NCBI GenBank assembly: GCA_949152475.1
Contig: OX424569.1
Coordinates: forward strand, 34,083,950 to 34,147,949
From: Terebella lapidaria
Taxonomy: Eukaryota > Annelida > Polychaeta > Terebellida > Terebellidae
Direction: 5' to 3'
DNA: 64,000 nucleotides
Shown: positions 24,437 to 35,712 of the stretch, one piece after another
Layout of the letters: each line of letters opens with the position of its first letter
Numbering within the stretch: the stretch's first letter is position 1
Notes under the pieces: model-generated
What the model was told of the DNA's origin: nothing
Databases searched by the model: none
What the model saw: only the letters and a program-made list of their open reading frames with translations
Program-made: the position numbers and the translations under genes

Positions 24437-26778
24437 AAAATGAGGGATCGAAATAATAAACCTTGTATGCAATATAGATTTATATAGAAAGGTAATATAT
24501 TTAACATATCAACATTCGTATGACCTCTTTCAAAATCAATTTATGAAAGGCACATGTCTTGACAAAAAATAAATTGTTATAAATGGTGCAGATTTTAGAA
24601 TAAATACACTGCTTTTTAAAAATGTTTTTGCGGTCCACACACAAATATAACACGCATTTCTGTTCACGCGTGTTTGACTCAGACTTGTTTGGTTGATACC
24701 CCTGTCCTCTCGCATGCAGTTGAACAGACTGGCCAAAGACAAATAAGTGATGCTCACGTGGATATCATCACTTGTTGATTGGTAATTTTCACTGGCAAAT
24801 CCTCTGTCCTCGATGTTGAAGGACTTCTGATCAGTTGTTCAAAACAGGACAAGTCAGAACGCGACGCAGGTTGTGCACAAAATTAGAAATTTGACGAACA
24901 TGTTCAGGTTTGTTGCACCGACAATTGTCACCTTCTGCCAACCAAATCAAACCAAATACATTCTCAGTAGCACAAAGAATACATATTTATGACGAAAGAT
25001 AAATGTAATGTCTACTGGGAGGTGACACATAGCCATTGGCTGTCTTGATGTGCCATGCACCTCCACATAAATGATGGAAACTGCTAGTACACGGTGGGCT
25101 TGGAGACCAGTAACTGCGAGATGATCAAGTGGGTGAATAAACGCATACGTATTACATTGAGATCACCACAAGCGGCCATGTGAGTGAAATATCCAAATCT
25201 ATATTGTAAGGTTTGTTCGAATAAGTTACACTGCCTACATGAAGAATTGTCAGGCGCACATCACGACAACTGATTGCGTTGTTTCGCGATATTGTATTAA
25301 TTTTGTGGAGACCACGGGGTGGTGGGGGTGGTGGGATGATGGTGGGCATCGTCCTCTGCACCAGTAACAACGTCGTCCCCCCCCCCCGCCCCCCGAGAAA
25401 AAAACAAACAAACAGAAAACAAAAAAGACAAAAACAAAAACAAAAAAACTTGACGGTTTCATTAGTCATTGCAATATTACTAATATCTAGCTTGATCATC
25501 TTTGGTTAAAAATGCTCATACTCAGGCGGTAATTTATATTTCTTTCCACGAACCTCGGCCTCTTAAAATACCCCAGCAAAGAAAAAATATCCCACGCGGC
25601 GTTAGAACGACCAGAAAATCAGAAAATAGGAAGCCATGATTGTACTTTGACTAATACCGTAAACTAACATAGGTAAGTCACAGGTAATCCTGTAAAAAGT
25701 TTAATCAGGGGCCCAGAAGACAAAGGCAGAGTGGTGTGTTTACACGTCGAGGTAGAATTCCTTCGTTTTAGATGTAGCTCTGTGGATTTCTAGTGATCGA
25801 AACGTCCGCTCTTATCAGATAAGAACGCCCTTCGGTGTCAATCATATCATTGTGGCAAAGACGCGACTTATTAATTCTACCTGTGCGTCCAAAAAGGGAC
25901 AAGTTCGGTCACCTTTAATTTGCTAATTTGGCCGATTTCAGCCCATGAGCGTGTGTACAGTACGGCTGTTTTCAATGTGTGTTTATGTGATTTTAGCAGA
26001 TGACACACGTGTTTTAACCCATGGAAAATGTTTATATAACACACAAAACGTGTGCATTCCGAGACTTTGTTATCTACAATAGAAGCAAACCGGGTGCATA
26101 TAATTCATGGATGTTTCATACTTTTTTTAACTGGTAATAAAATAATGCAATATATATATATCATTGCACGTTAATTTGTAGAATTCCCACAATTTTCACC
26201 TGTGATCATGCTAAGGAATCATTAACAAATAACACAATTGCTCAAAATTCCTTTAATTAGTCAGTGCATCTATCATTGCTTGTTTTGCTGCGTTTTGAAT
26301 TTATATACGACAATTCCTCAAAATTATCCAATTGTGGATATCTCATATTTGGAACAAGAATATATGTAGATATGGTACATTACATTTTTAAACATTCGGA
26401 ATAGGGATTTGTTTCATTTTTATCAAGAGTAAAATCATTAAAATGTCATGATTCGGTGACAAAAATGTTGCTCCATAAATGTATTTTTTTACCGCAGGAT
26501 GGATTCATTGCATACTTCTGTGAGTTAGCGAGATGGCACACTTACATGAGTCGCTTAAATGTTCGATTGGCTTTATGCATATATTTTTATCTGAAAGGTT
26601 GTTGTCTTTCTATTTACGAAGACATAAATTACGTTGATCGAACTTTATCAATGTAAACATGAATATCCTAACTATTAAAAAAACATTCTTTCCTGCTGAT
26701 ACATAAGTCATGGACGGATGAGTTCACAATAAAGAAACACAACTCTATAAGAACTGGAATTACTCGATTGATTGGGAC

Positions 26779-26821
<43 letters not shown>

Positions 26822-27456
26822 AAAGTGTACAAATAAAAGTGAATAAATAAATAAGAAAAAAAGATTAAATAGATAAAACTTCTATATTTACGAACAAAAT
26901 ATTTGAAGCCAATGGAGAAGAACACAAATGTATGGCTATCATATATCGACCTATTGCTAATCTGGCTAATGACTCCAATGATGCCAATATAAAAAATAAA
27001 GGTAAAGTTTTAATCAACATATTTGCCATACATGTACTAATATAGTCATTCATTTTTTTTCTCCTGCCATTTACAGGGTTATCTCTTGAAGGCTTCTTGT
27101 GTCATCTACAAAGGACACCGCCTTGAGGCCAGGATCAGACCGGTTAAAAACAAACACTTCGATCACTTGATGTGATTTCCACATGCAAAGATCAGATGTA
27201 GAACGGAATGGACTATGGGAGTTTAACGGGCCATGTTTGGCTATAGTCTTGTAATCGCAATAGATAAGGCTTGGCGTAGATCAAATAAACAAAACATAAA
27301 ACGCCGCGAGAGATCCGCAGCCCACTGTTTACAAAGTGTCGATGTGATCGCCGAAAATAAATACCAATTGTTGAAGTGACTTCTTTCTGCCGAGTGAGGA
27401 AAGAAAACAACGACGAATAAACATATATGTGATGTTGCACTTATTTGGAGACGTTC
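24437..27456. other. Upstream region of the GATA gene
   Basis: Intergenic DNA with a C-rich tract (25377-25394), an AAAT microsatellite (26780-26822) and a palindromic GATA site (25811-25823). A pyrimidine stretch ending CCATTTACAG at 27067-27076 could be the acceptor of a 5' UTR exon of the GATA gene. An in-frame stop at 27430-27432 closes the GATA reading frame upstream of its start. Confidence 0.45.
25811..25823. promoter_or_regulatory. Palindromic double GATA site
   Basis: CTTATCAGATAAG contains two GATA cores back to back in the ATC(A/T)GATA arrangement. Vertebrate GATA1 studies established this as a high-affinity site engaged by both zinc fingers. It lies about 1.6 kb upstream of the GATA coding start, which fits autoregulation. 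The sequence is observed; its use is inferred. Confidence 0.5.
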
Positions 27457-28485
27457 ATGCTTAGAAAGATGGAGAGCAGTCAACCGGAAAAGCCCAACCG
27501 CGTGGAGGGAGATTCCAAGGCTTCTGATTGGTCAGCGCAGAAGGAGGGCGGAGCCAATCAGCGGGTAATATCAAACACACCCCGTGATAACAGTGGGGAG
27601 GCCAGCGAGGCAGACATAGCTACAATAGCTCTATTAAAGACGGAAGACCCCCAGAATCGACAAGAGATAAAAGACCCCGTTAAATTGTCCGAGGATCAAT
27701 CAACAGAGTCTTCCATATACCGGCACCAGCCGACGACATTTAGCGGCACCGCAGAGTCGTTATCAGTTAGCAGCTCGGTGGTTGATTTACAAAGTGCCGA
27801 CGGCAGTGGCGGAGTGATAAAGGTTATCACGAGTGATAACAAGACGGCAGTCGGCAGCAGCGAGAGCGACAGGGGGGAGGAAGCTCCCACTGTAATCTAC
27901 TCGATTCCAGAGGATCCTAGCGCTTACGTCAACGGTCCACCCGGACTCACGGACACCGTTACTCTACAGAAAGTCATCGATTCACAAGGAAGCACCAACT
28001 ATACATACATCTTACCCCAACACTTCGTCCAGCCCTCGACGATCCAAGCGCTAAGGGCAAACACCAACCCAAGCGGGATTCTTATGGACATTCTAACGGG
28101 AACTAAACCCGTTGAAAGACTCCCGACTGAAGACTTCACAGAGAGAGACTCGGCTGAGATGGTTCCTGGGCCTGACAACTCGCAAACTGAAGTCCACAAC
28201 TCAGCAGCGATGGTCGAAACAGCAGTTGCACAACATAATCATGACGGTACCAATGACGTTACCATAGAAACACGCGTCCCGTACGTTAAAGCGGACCCCC
28301 CTCGCGCTGCGTCCATGTCCCCAACAAACCTCAATCCCGGGGCCGCCCCTCCCTCCATGCTGACACCCATCCACGGGTGTTACCCACCCGTCTCCTGGGC
28401 AACCCCCCGTCCCAGCTCTCAGCCAGGACATCACACCTTCCAGAACCACAGCCCACACGCAGACAGTCCACGGGGAAACCACCAG
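27457..28485 (+). CDS. GATA4/5/6: GATA4/5/6-type transcription factor, coding exon 1 (N-terminal region)
   Basis: The exon encodes 343 residues, low in predicted structure and rich in Ser, Thr, Pro and acidic residues; I recognise no domain in it. An in-frame TGA at 27430 lies upstream. The first ATG (27457) has a weak context; the ATG at 27469 (AAGATGG) has a stronger one and may be the main start, four codons later. The donor is CAG|GTTAGT in phase 0, matching the phase-0 acceptor at 28837. Linkage to the zinc-finger exons rests on phase, strand and order. Its length makes the N-terminus much longer than in vertebrate GATA4-6 (total about 400-600 residues), so an upstream or separate gene is the alternative. 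Confidence 0.65.
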
Positions 28486-28836
28486 GTTAGTCACGTTATA
28501 GTCAGTGGTCAGAAATAACAAAATGTTGTGATTGTAAAAGTCTACTGCTAATAGACTAAGTGCAAGTCTTACGATAATCGCTGTATCTATCCCTGCCTAT
28601 GATACTTAGCTTTCACTCTATTGCAAATTGTACATAACTTATAAAACAAAATAGAAGGTCAAAGCGTACAGCTTCTATAAGTTCTTCTAAGTAATCCATT
28701 ATTAATCCATTCGGTATCATTCACCTAGCATTCTCATATGTTCACTCATGAATATGAGTACAAGTAGGTCCTGCAGGTTGAACGTTCGAGCGAGGTCATA
28801 TCGATACTTGAGTTGCAATGTTTCTATTTATTGCAG
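28486..28836 (+). other. GATA gene intron 1
   Basis: 351-bp phase-0 intron with donor GTTAGT and acceptor TTTCTATTTATTGCAG. If the donor were missed, the frame would read through into a stop at about 28516-28518. Confidence 0.65.
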
Positions 28837-29995
28837 GTGGCATGTGAGACGGAATCTCTGTATGCGGCGTCCACGCACCACCAGATCCCGACCGGCTCGG
28901 CCCGAGGACTGGAGCCGGCCCGGGGAGTAGAGTCCCCAGCACCTCGCCCCACGCCCGAGTACGCGCCTATGTCGGCAGTCGTGCCCCCGATGCACGCACC
29001 GAGCCCCGCCGATCTGACTCCCCGGGTCGCGGACCTGACTCCGCGACCCTCGGACACCTCAGACAGCTCGGCCAGCCCCGCGCAGACCCCGGGTCGCGAG
29101 GCAGAGTCTCCGTACTACGGGACGCAGACCGTGTATGGGTCAGGTCTGGGCTACGTCAACGTCCATCCCCCCGGGGAGTACAGCGGTCACGGTGGCTACA
29201 CGACGTACAGTGCCGCCACTCTCGGACCGCCGCCGGCGCTTCAGTCCATCACCAGCAGCGGCTACGTGACGTCCTCACCGTCCGCGGTCAGCGGTCTCCA
29301 AGAGGCGCTGGTGCAGGGGACGTCATCTGCGAATGCACCCAAGTCGCTACTCTCCGCATTGCAAGCCCCAGCGATGTCGCACATGACCGCGGCCGGGGTC
29401 GCAGGCGATGTCAGTGCGATGTCCCGCGGGCGCGTGGGCAGCCCGGTGTCCGCAGTATCCGGGGGTCGCGCGACCGTCTCACCTGCGGGTGGAGTCGTTG
29501 TCATGGATACACAGCACCTAGCAACGCAACAACAGCAATCCCAGACTCCCTCACGCGAACAGCAACAGCAAGACGCGTCTGACTACACAACATCATCTAC
29601 AACCGACGTCCAATGGCCAACGCAACATCAACAACAACAACCAACACATCAGCAACAGCAATCAGCGCAACAGCAACAATACCTGAACCCAAACTACACA
29701 GACTCTGCCCTTCAAACGATGACGGATCGCTACGCCACCGCCTATCCGAGCGGCCAGGACTCACAGGCTACTGTGACGCCGAACAGTCCCTCGGCCTACG
29801 GAGCTCTGGACCAGTACGGACGGCTGCAGAACGGGTCGGGAGCTTTGGAATACAGCCAGCTGCCGAGCGATCTCTCACACGGGGCGGGCACAGCTGTGGA
29901 CCAGTCGGGAGGGACAGCTGGCTCCAGCATTAGCTCTCTTCTCCTGAACAGCAACATGGCACTTAAAGGCTACTCCAACATGCCTGGACAGATGG
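28837..29995 (+). CDS. GATA4/5/6: GATA4/5/6-type transcription factor, coding exon 2 (transactivation region, Gln-rich)
   Basis: The exon encodes residues 344 to about 729. The first part is Pro/Ser-rich with Tyr-Gly motifs (YYGTQTVYGSG, GYVNVHPPGEY), like the tyrosine-containing transactivation segments of GATA4-6. A strongly Gln-rich stretch (about residues 575-625, many CAA/CAG) follows, then a Ser/Gly-rich end close to SSISSLLLNSN. It is much more GC- and CpG-rich than the surrounding introns, notably at 28870-29500. The exon ends ATGG|GTGAGT in phase 1, matching the finger-1 exon. No DNA-binding motif is present; the role is inferred from position. Confidence 0.8.
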
Positions 29996-32214
29996 GTGAG
30001 TCTGTTGTTTTAAGGCTCGCTTCAGTTAAATTCACCAATAACTAAAGTTAAATATAAAACCAAATTCAAATTATATTGAACAAAAGACCCAAGACGACGT
30101 GACTCGATGTATCTGAAAGAGTGGTGATAATTATCATAAACAAAACATTACATTATGTGAGTGACACGAATGTTAGTCTGTCCGCCTATTTTATTATATC
30201 TGCGCCAATTGATAACACAATATTTACAATTTTAACACCATTTCTTCGAATCAATTCTGGATAACTTGGAACAGCTTCAATCCCTCAAAACGAGGTGCCT
30301 GGTTCTGTTTATCAAGTAATCATAATTTTAATGCGCTGTGACGGTGACCGGTCTGCAAACAGAAATGTACGTCTGTCGCGTGAACACAATGCAAATAACG
30401 CAACGGTTCATTTGCAGTTAATGTGCCGGCGATCCAATCTGGTATCATAAACATAAAGGCAGAAAAGTTATTCTAATGCCTGATAAAGCTGGATTTGTTT
30501 TCTTACACTAATTATTCTCATTTTTCGCGGCAAAAATATATGGAAAGCTACGTTAGAGTCTAGGGGCTGATTTGTACTGAATGATAAATCGCTAGGGTTT
30601 TTTTTACCGTAAATTGCAGCACTAAATTGTGCCGACGGGGCTCAAAGACGTTAATATAAACAAATGCCACCAAATATGTCCACATTTCGGCTTAAAACAA
30701 AGATACTTGTAGCATCTGAGGAGCTCAGCATTTTCCTTCTTGGGAACTTCAAGACAAATTGACATTTCTTCTTAGCGTAGCTATCAGATGCGTAAACGTA
30801 AGCGGTCGCTTATAACATGCACTTGTTTCGTCAAACATAACACTGACAAAAAGCGAGAGTTTACTTTGCTGTTGTGTAAAATCGGTAAAAGGGCCTTCTA
30901 CCCGCAAAGATCAAAGGATCAAAAAGAAAGGCTGGGTTTTTTCACTAGGTTTGGAAATCCAGGATTTGGGCTGGTTTAACTGTGCCGGCAAAATCACGAG
31001 CGAGTGGGCGCAAAGAAAATATGTACACGTACCGAGACAGAAACACGCGACATTACGGTACCCACAATGCATTGGCACGGATGTCGTCTGAGCATTCATG
31101 ACTCATAATAACAAACATCGGGTGATGAAGCGCTAATTGCTATTACGTCATTTTCCCTCTTTTTTTTGCATCCCGTTTGCTGACAAAGGCTACAAACGAA
31201 AATGAAAATACACACAAATCATCCTTGTATAATATACACGCATTTGGTAAATTGGGATATAAATTACGAAGCTAGTGAAGACATATTTCGATATTATTAC
31301 GAAGCTAGTAAAGACATTTCGATTCCAATTCTATCTGAGCCTATTATGCCACACTAAAATATATAGTGCAAATAATGATAGGCATGATTACAAAGGATAT
31401 ATGCATTGACCTTTCTCTGTAAATGTTACGGAACATGGCGCCTGCCTTTTAAAAGCTTTTAAAAACCAATATGTCGATTATAATTCTTCTAACCTTGCTC
31501 ATCAAATAACTCATTTCGTATTGTCGATTACGAACACAACACGAAAGATCATTCACTGAAAACGAAATGGGAATGATACCATCAGTCACCACCCTGTATG
31601 GCAAACTTGAGAATTAATAAGAAGTATTTACTTTACAAGCGAGTGAGACTTGCTATAAATCAAACTTGGCACGATTGATATTTTCCCAGGTAAAATACAA
31701 GTCGTGCTAATACTCTCAAACCCACATGACACTCGGCGTATACTCTCAAACTCTGACACGCCAAGCCTCGTGCATTGGTCAAACAGTCGCTGAAGTCACT
31801 GAAGTCACAGATGGTAGACTAACCTGAGCAAACATTGCACCGACATAAAGCGGATAATTCAGAGCGGGACTAGACTGTCTTTTGATCAACGTTTGATTTC
31901 CTGATCTGCATGATCTTATCAAATGAATGGAAACTATGATTGGCTAAGCCACTTAGTAACTGAAACTCCCATGCTGGTTTTTGGAAGATTAAAAGAAAAA
32001 ATCTCACAAGGAGCAAATAAAGCTATATTATTCAAGTATTTGATATATATATACATGGGTAAGTATGAAAGCTTTCTATGTAGACGCCAGACTAGGACAC
32101 CATAAACAAGACATTGACTCTAGATTTGACACCACGCCGTAAGTTCCTTCACAGCCCAGATGTCCACATGCACATGTTACATGTATTCTAAGACTTTTCC
32201 CTGCTGTCCTCCAG
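29996..32214 (+). other. GATA gene intron 2
   Basis: 2.2-kb phase-1 intron from donor GTGAGT to acceptor GTCCTCCAG. Nothing coding or repetitive is recognised in it. It could hold enhancers, which need comparative data to see. Confidence 0.7.
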
Positions 32215-32387
32215 CTTCAGACGACGCCGAGTTTTTCGCCGAGGGACGAGAATGCGTTAACTGTGGAGCGATCTCCACCCCGCTGTGGCGCCGGGACGGG
32301 ACTGGACACTATCTGTGCAATGCATGCGGTCTCTATCATAAGGTGAATGGAGTAAATCGGCCGCCCAGAATACAACCCAAGCGAATG
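32215..32387 (+). CDS. GATA4/5/6: GATA4/5/6-type transcription factor, coding exon 3 (N-terminal zinc finger)
   Basis: Encodes a canonical GATA finger: CVNC, 17 residues ([17 protein letters not shown]), CNAC, then [12 protein letters not shown]. The Cys pairs are at about residues 743/746 and 764/767. This finger binds GATC-type and palindromic sites and contacts FOG-type cofactors in other animals. The segment after NRP reads PRIQPKRM rather than the usual LIKPQRRL, a local divergence. The acceptor region has two AGs six bases apart (CCTCCAG|CTTCAG|ACGAC), both in frame, so forms with or without Ala-Ser are possible. The exon ends ATG|GTGAAT in phase 0. Identity as a GATA finger is certain. 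Confidence 0.95.
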
Positions 32388-32912
32388 GTGAATATAAGTC
32401 AATTATACAGTGCCAAACGAACCAAAATCATTATATAATTGATTTAACGTTTACTTCATTCAATTGGGCTTGTGATTCGCTTGATGTAAAACCTGTTCTT
32501 GATTAGTACAGATTTTAGGTCATTATTTCAATACACATGTCCTGGTGATTATGGAATATGCTGTAAAAAATTTGCACATATGCCTTGAAGTAAAATAATG
32601 AAATGTAGACTCGAAAGATATAATTTATTTTAGATCTCGCTCGGAATTAATACTGGGTGTTGATTCTACGTCTATGGGAAGAAAACTGAACTAAAAGGCC
32701 TGAATGCATATCGATTACATTTTTATTGGGACCTTTTGTATGTTACTAATTTTCGAAACTGATAAATATATATTCGAGGGCAAAATGTGTACCATATACA
32801 TTTAGTCTGGAAATAATTATTTCACACACAGTAATAACTGCGCATGTGTCCGTACAACCCCATATAACCACCTCCAAACAGATGTCTTAGCCCCATGTTC
32901 ATTGGCTTGCAG
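32388..32912 (+). other. GATA gene intron 3
   Basis: 525-bp phase-0 intron between the two finger exons, AT-rich, nothing else recognised. Confidence 0.75.
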
Positions 32913-33071
32913 CAGTCTGGGACGTCTAGTTCGCCCTCCATCCAGCAGGGGGCGCGCCGGATCGGCCTGCAATGCGCCAATTGTTTGACGACGACTACTA
33001 CCCTCTGGCGGCGAAATAACGAGGGAGAACCGGTGTGTAACGCGTGTGGACTGTACTACAAGCTGCACCAG
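32913..33071 (+). CDS. GATA4/5/6: GATA4/5/6-type transcription factor, coding exon 4 (C-terminal zinc finger)
   Basis: Encodes [11 protein letters not shown], 17 residues ([17 protein letters not shown]), CNAC and GLYYKLHQ. The Cys pairs are at about residues 808/811 and 829/832. This is the main WGATAR-binding finger. ARR.GL.CANC and NNEGEPV match the GATA4/5/6 class better than the GATA1/2/3 class (ARRAGT.CANC, NHNGDPV). The acceptor is a NAGNAG pair (TTGCAG|CAG|TCT), so one Gln between the fingers may be present or absent. The exon ends CACCAG|GTCAGT in phase 0, inside the finger's basic extension, which is completed by exon 5. Confidence 0.95.
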
Positions 33072-33410
33072 GTCAGTGCAAATACATACTGTTGTTTACT
33101 AATGAGATGTGCAGCATGAATATTTAAGAATTTCACATGTACTGATATAGTTTACGTAACGAAATAATTGAGTTATCTTACGCTGACATAATAGCAAACA
33201 TCCAGCACGTTTTCTGGTATGCCCAGTATCTAGTTAGGGCCTAATTCATAGTCTACTAGTTGACTGTGTTATCGTTATCTTAATGTGTATTAGAAACTGT
33301 TTTTTTTCCCTGTCATGAATCCGTCACTTCTCAAACAATGTAACCCTATATTGACGTTAAAAAGTTGTATGTGTTTACCTGGTCAGTTTAACAGAGTGAT
33401 CGGACCACCA
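33072..33410 (+). other. GATA gene intron 4, unique 5' part
   Basis: About 340 bp of unique AT-rich intron before the 57-bp array. No feature seen. Confidence 0.7.
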
Positions 33411-34664
33411 CAGACTATATTGTGTTTTAGTGTCTCAGGATAACTACAATATTCACGTGTCAGGGGTCAGACTATATTGTGCTTTAGTGTCTCAGGATAA
33501 CTACAATATTCACGTGTTACAGGTCAGACTATAGTGTGCTTTAGTGTCTCAGGATAACTACAATATTTTTACGTGTTACAGGTCAGACTATATCGTGCTT
33601 TAGTGTCTCAGGATAACTACAATATTCACGTGTCAGGGGTCAGACTATATCGTGCTTTAGTGTCTCAGGATAACTACAATATTCACGTGTTATGGATCAG
33701 ACTATAGTGTGCTTTAGTGTCTCAGGATAACTACAATATTCACGTGTTACAGGTCAGACTATATCGTGCTTTAGTGTCTCAGGATAACTACAATATTCAC
33801 GTGTTATGGATCAGACTATATTGTGCTTTAGTGTCTCAGGATAAGTACAATATTCACGTGTTATGGATCAGACTATATTGTGCTTTAGTGTCTCAGGATA
33901 ACTACAATATTCACGTGTCAGGGGTCAGACTATATCGTGCTTTAGTGTCTCAGGATAACTACAATATTCACGTGTTATGGATCAGACTATATCGTGCTTT
34001 AGTGTCTCAGGATAACTACAATATTCACGTGTCAGTGGTCAGATTATATTGTGGTTTAGTGTCTCAGGATAACTACAATATTCACATGTTACAGGTCAGA
34101 TTATATTGTGCTTTAGTGTCTCAGGATAACTACAACATTCACGTGTCAGGGGTCAGACTATATTGTGCTTTAGTGTCTCAGGATAACTACAATATTCACG
34201 TGTCAGGGGTCAGACTATATTGTGCTTTGGTGTTTCAGGATAAATACAATATTCACGTGTTAGGGGTCAGACTATATCGTGCTTTAGTGTCTCAGGATAA
34301 CTACAATATTCACGTGTCAGGGGTCAGACTATATTGTGCTTTAGTGTCTCAGGATAACTACAATATTCACGTGTTAGGGGTCAGACTATATTGTGCTTTA
34401 GTGTCTCAGGATAACTACAATATTCACGTGTTACGGGTCAGACTATATTGTGCTTTAGTGTCTCAGGATAACTACAATATTCACGTGTAACGGGTCAGAC
34501 TATATTGTGCTTTAGTGTCTCAGGATAACTACAATATTCACGTGTTACGGGTCAGACTATATTGTGCTTTAGTGTCTCAGGATAACTACAATATTCACGT
34601 GTTACGGGTCAGCCTATATTGTGCTTTAGTGTCTCAGGATAACTACAATATTCACGTGTTACAG
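33411..34664 (+). repeat. 57-bp intronic minisatellite (22 units) ending at the splice acceptor
   Basis: The unit is about GTGTCTCAGGATAACTACAA, TATTCACGTGTTACAGGTCA, GACTATATTGTGCTTTA. Twenty-two units fill the 3' end of intron 4, and the last unit stops exactly at TTACAG, the acceptor of exon 5. Each unit carries a branch-point-like TAAC, a TCAG, a further AG near the unit end and, in nearly all units, CACGTG. Variants at the acceptor-like position are TTACAG, TTACGGG, TTAGGGG, TCAGGGG and TTATGGA. The period is a multiple of three, and the frame that leads into exon 5 holds only one stop after 33717 (TAA at 34488-34490). Confidence 0.95.
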
Positions 34665-34806
34665 GTTCCTCGGCCTCTGTCAATGAAAAAAGAAGGAATT
34701 CAGACACGGAAAAGGAAACCAAAAGGAATGGGGAAATCCAAGTCCAAGAAAGCCGCTAAAGAGGAAAACAGTCCAGATGAGGGAAAGTCGGCCGTCAAAG
34801 TGGAAG
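34665..34806 (+). CDS. GATA4/5/6: GATA4/5/6-type transcription factor, coding exon 5 (basic tail of the C-terminal finger)
   Basis: Encodes [20 protein letters not shown] followed by a Lys-rich segment. V-P-R-P-L-(A/S)-M-(R/K)[12 protein letters not shown] is diagnostic of GATA4/5/6; the GATA1/2/3 class has [20 protein letters not shown]. This basic arm contacts the minor groove and contains the nuclear localisation signal in relatives. The exon starts in phase 0 directly after the last 57-bp repeat and ends GTGGAAG|GTATGA in phase 1. Confidence 0.95.
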
Positions 34807-35149
34807 GTATGACGTCACAATAACTATTTTATGTCAAAAGTCAAGGTCATGACTGTGTGGATATTCGTCAAACATAATTCGGTTATGTGATTCTAAATTC
34901 GTGTTGGAGGTAAATTTTGCCTTTGTACAAAAAGAAATACTTCAAGGATGGAGTATACAATGAACTGTTATGAAGCCTTTTATACAAAGGCGTTATGTAG
35001 ATGAAAACTAGCCTAAGAGCTAAGGGATGTTAGCAGATGCTCGGTTTTAGGACAGAAAATCAAAAAACGGTATATTTTTATTATTGACATGGAAGGTCAA
35101 ATTCAAGGTCTCAACTCAAAACGCTGCACATGATTTGTAATTTGACTAA
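34807..35149 (+). other. GATA gene intron 5, 5' part
   Basis: Intron sequence. From about 35090 it resembles the start of a dispersed repeat (tracts like GGAAGGTCAAATTCAAGGTC) found widely in invertebrate genomes. No coding potential recognised. Confidence 0.5.
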
Positions 35150-35450
35150 AAGCTCTGTTTTAGAGCATACTATATTTGCGCAAGCATATAACTCTTTGAA
35201 GGAACTCTCTAACTCTGTTTTAGAGCATTCAATGTGTGCTCAAGCATAGAACTCTTTCGAAGGAACTCTCTAACTCTATTTTAGAGTATTCAATGTGTGC
35301 TCAAGCATAGAACTCTTTGAAGGAACTCTCTAACTCTGTTTTAGAGCATTCAATGTGTGCTCAAGCATACAACTCTTTGAAGAAACTCTCTAACTCTGTT
35401 TTAGAGCATTCAATGTGTGCTCAAGCATACAACTCTTTGAAGAAGAGCGT
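35150..35450 (+). repeat. 60-bp tandem repeat, five units
   Basis: Unit of 60 bp containing AACTCTTTGAAGGAACTCTC, TAACTCTGTTTTAGAGCATT and CAATGTGTGCTCAAGCATAG. Units three to five are almost identical; the first is diverged. It sits inside the dispersed repeat that ends near 35650. Confidence 0.9.
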
Positions 35451-35660
35451 CACTGGAATTGTCAAGTCCGAGTGTCGGACAAAATCGGACCCAAACAGAT
35501 TTTCGTCGAAAATTACGTTCATGTATATTTGTGCAAAGAAACATTCGACGGTAAACTTTAAAGGCAAAAATGTTGATAACGGATAACGACGACGGATGTA
35601 ACACCATGCCAATTGGTTATCGGACCAAAAGTTCGGTAACCTAAAGATTATGCAAATTGT
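35451..35660 (+). repeat. Dispersed repeat tail, same family as 63690-63960
   Basis: Shares with 63690-63960 the order TTTGTGCAAAG, ATTCGACGGTAAACTT.AA, GGCAAAAATGTTGAT, a GACGACGACG tract and a TATCGGA.CAAA end. Non-coding; probably a non-autonomous element or its tail. Confidence 0.55.
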
Positions 35661-35712
35661 ATGAAATAGAATCAATTCCGCCGTTAAACTTCAGAGCCTA
35701 ATTGATAGATTG

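Noticed and set aside
22940-24472. 510-codon minus-strand frame, Cys-rich
   Set aside because: Translation of the 40-bp satellite. All three minus frames are open and encode the same cycle, which is a property of the unit and not of a gene.
33717-34490. 257-codon frame of 19-residue repeats as an independent gene
   Set aside because: It is the intronic 57-bp array; only its relation to the splice acceptor is of interest.
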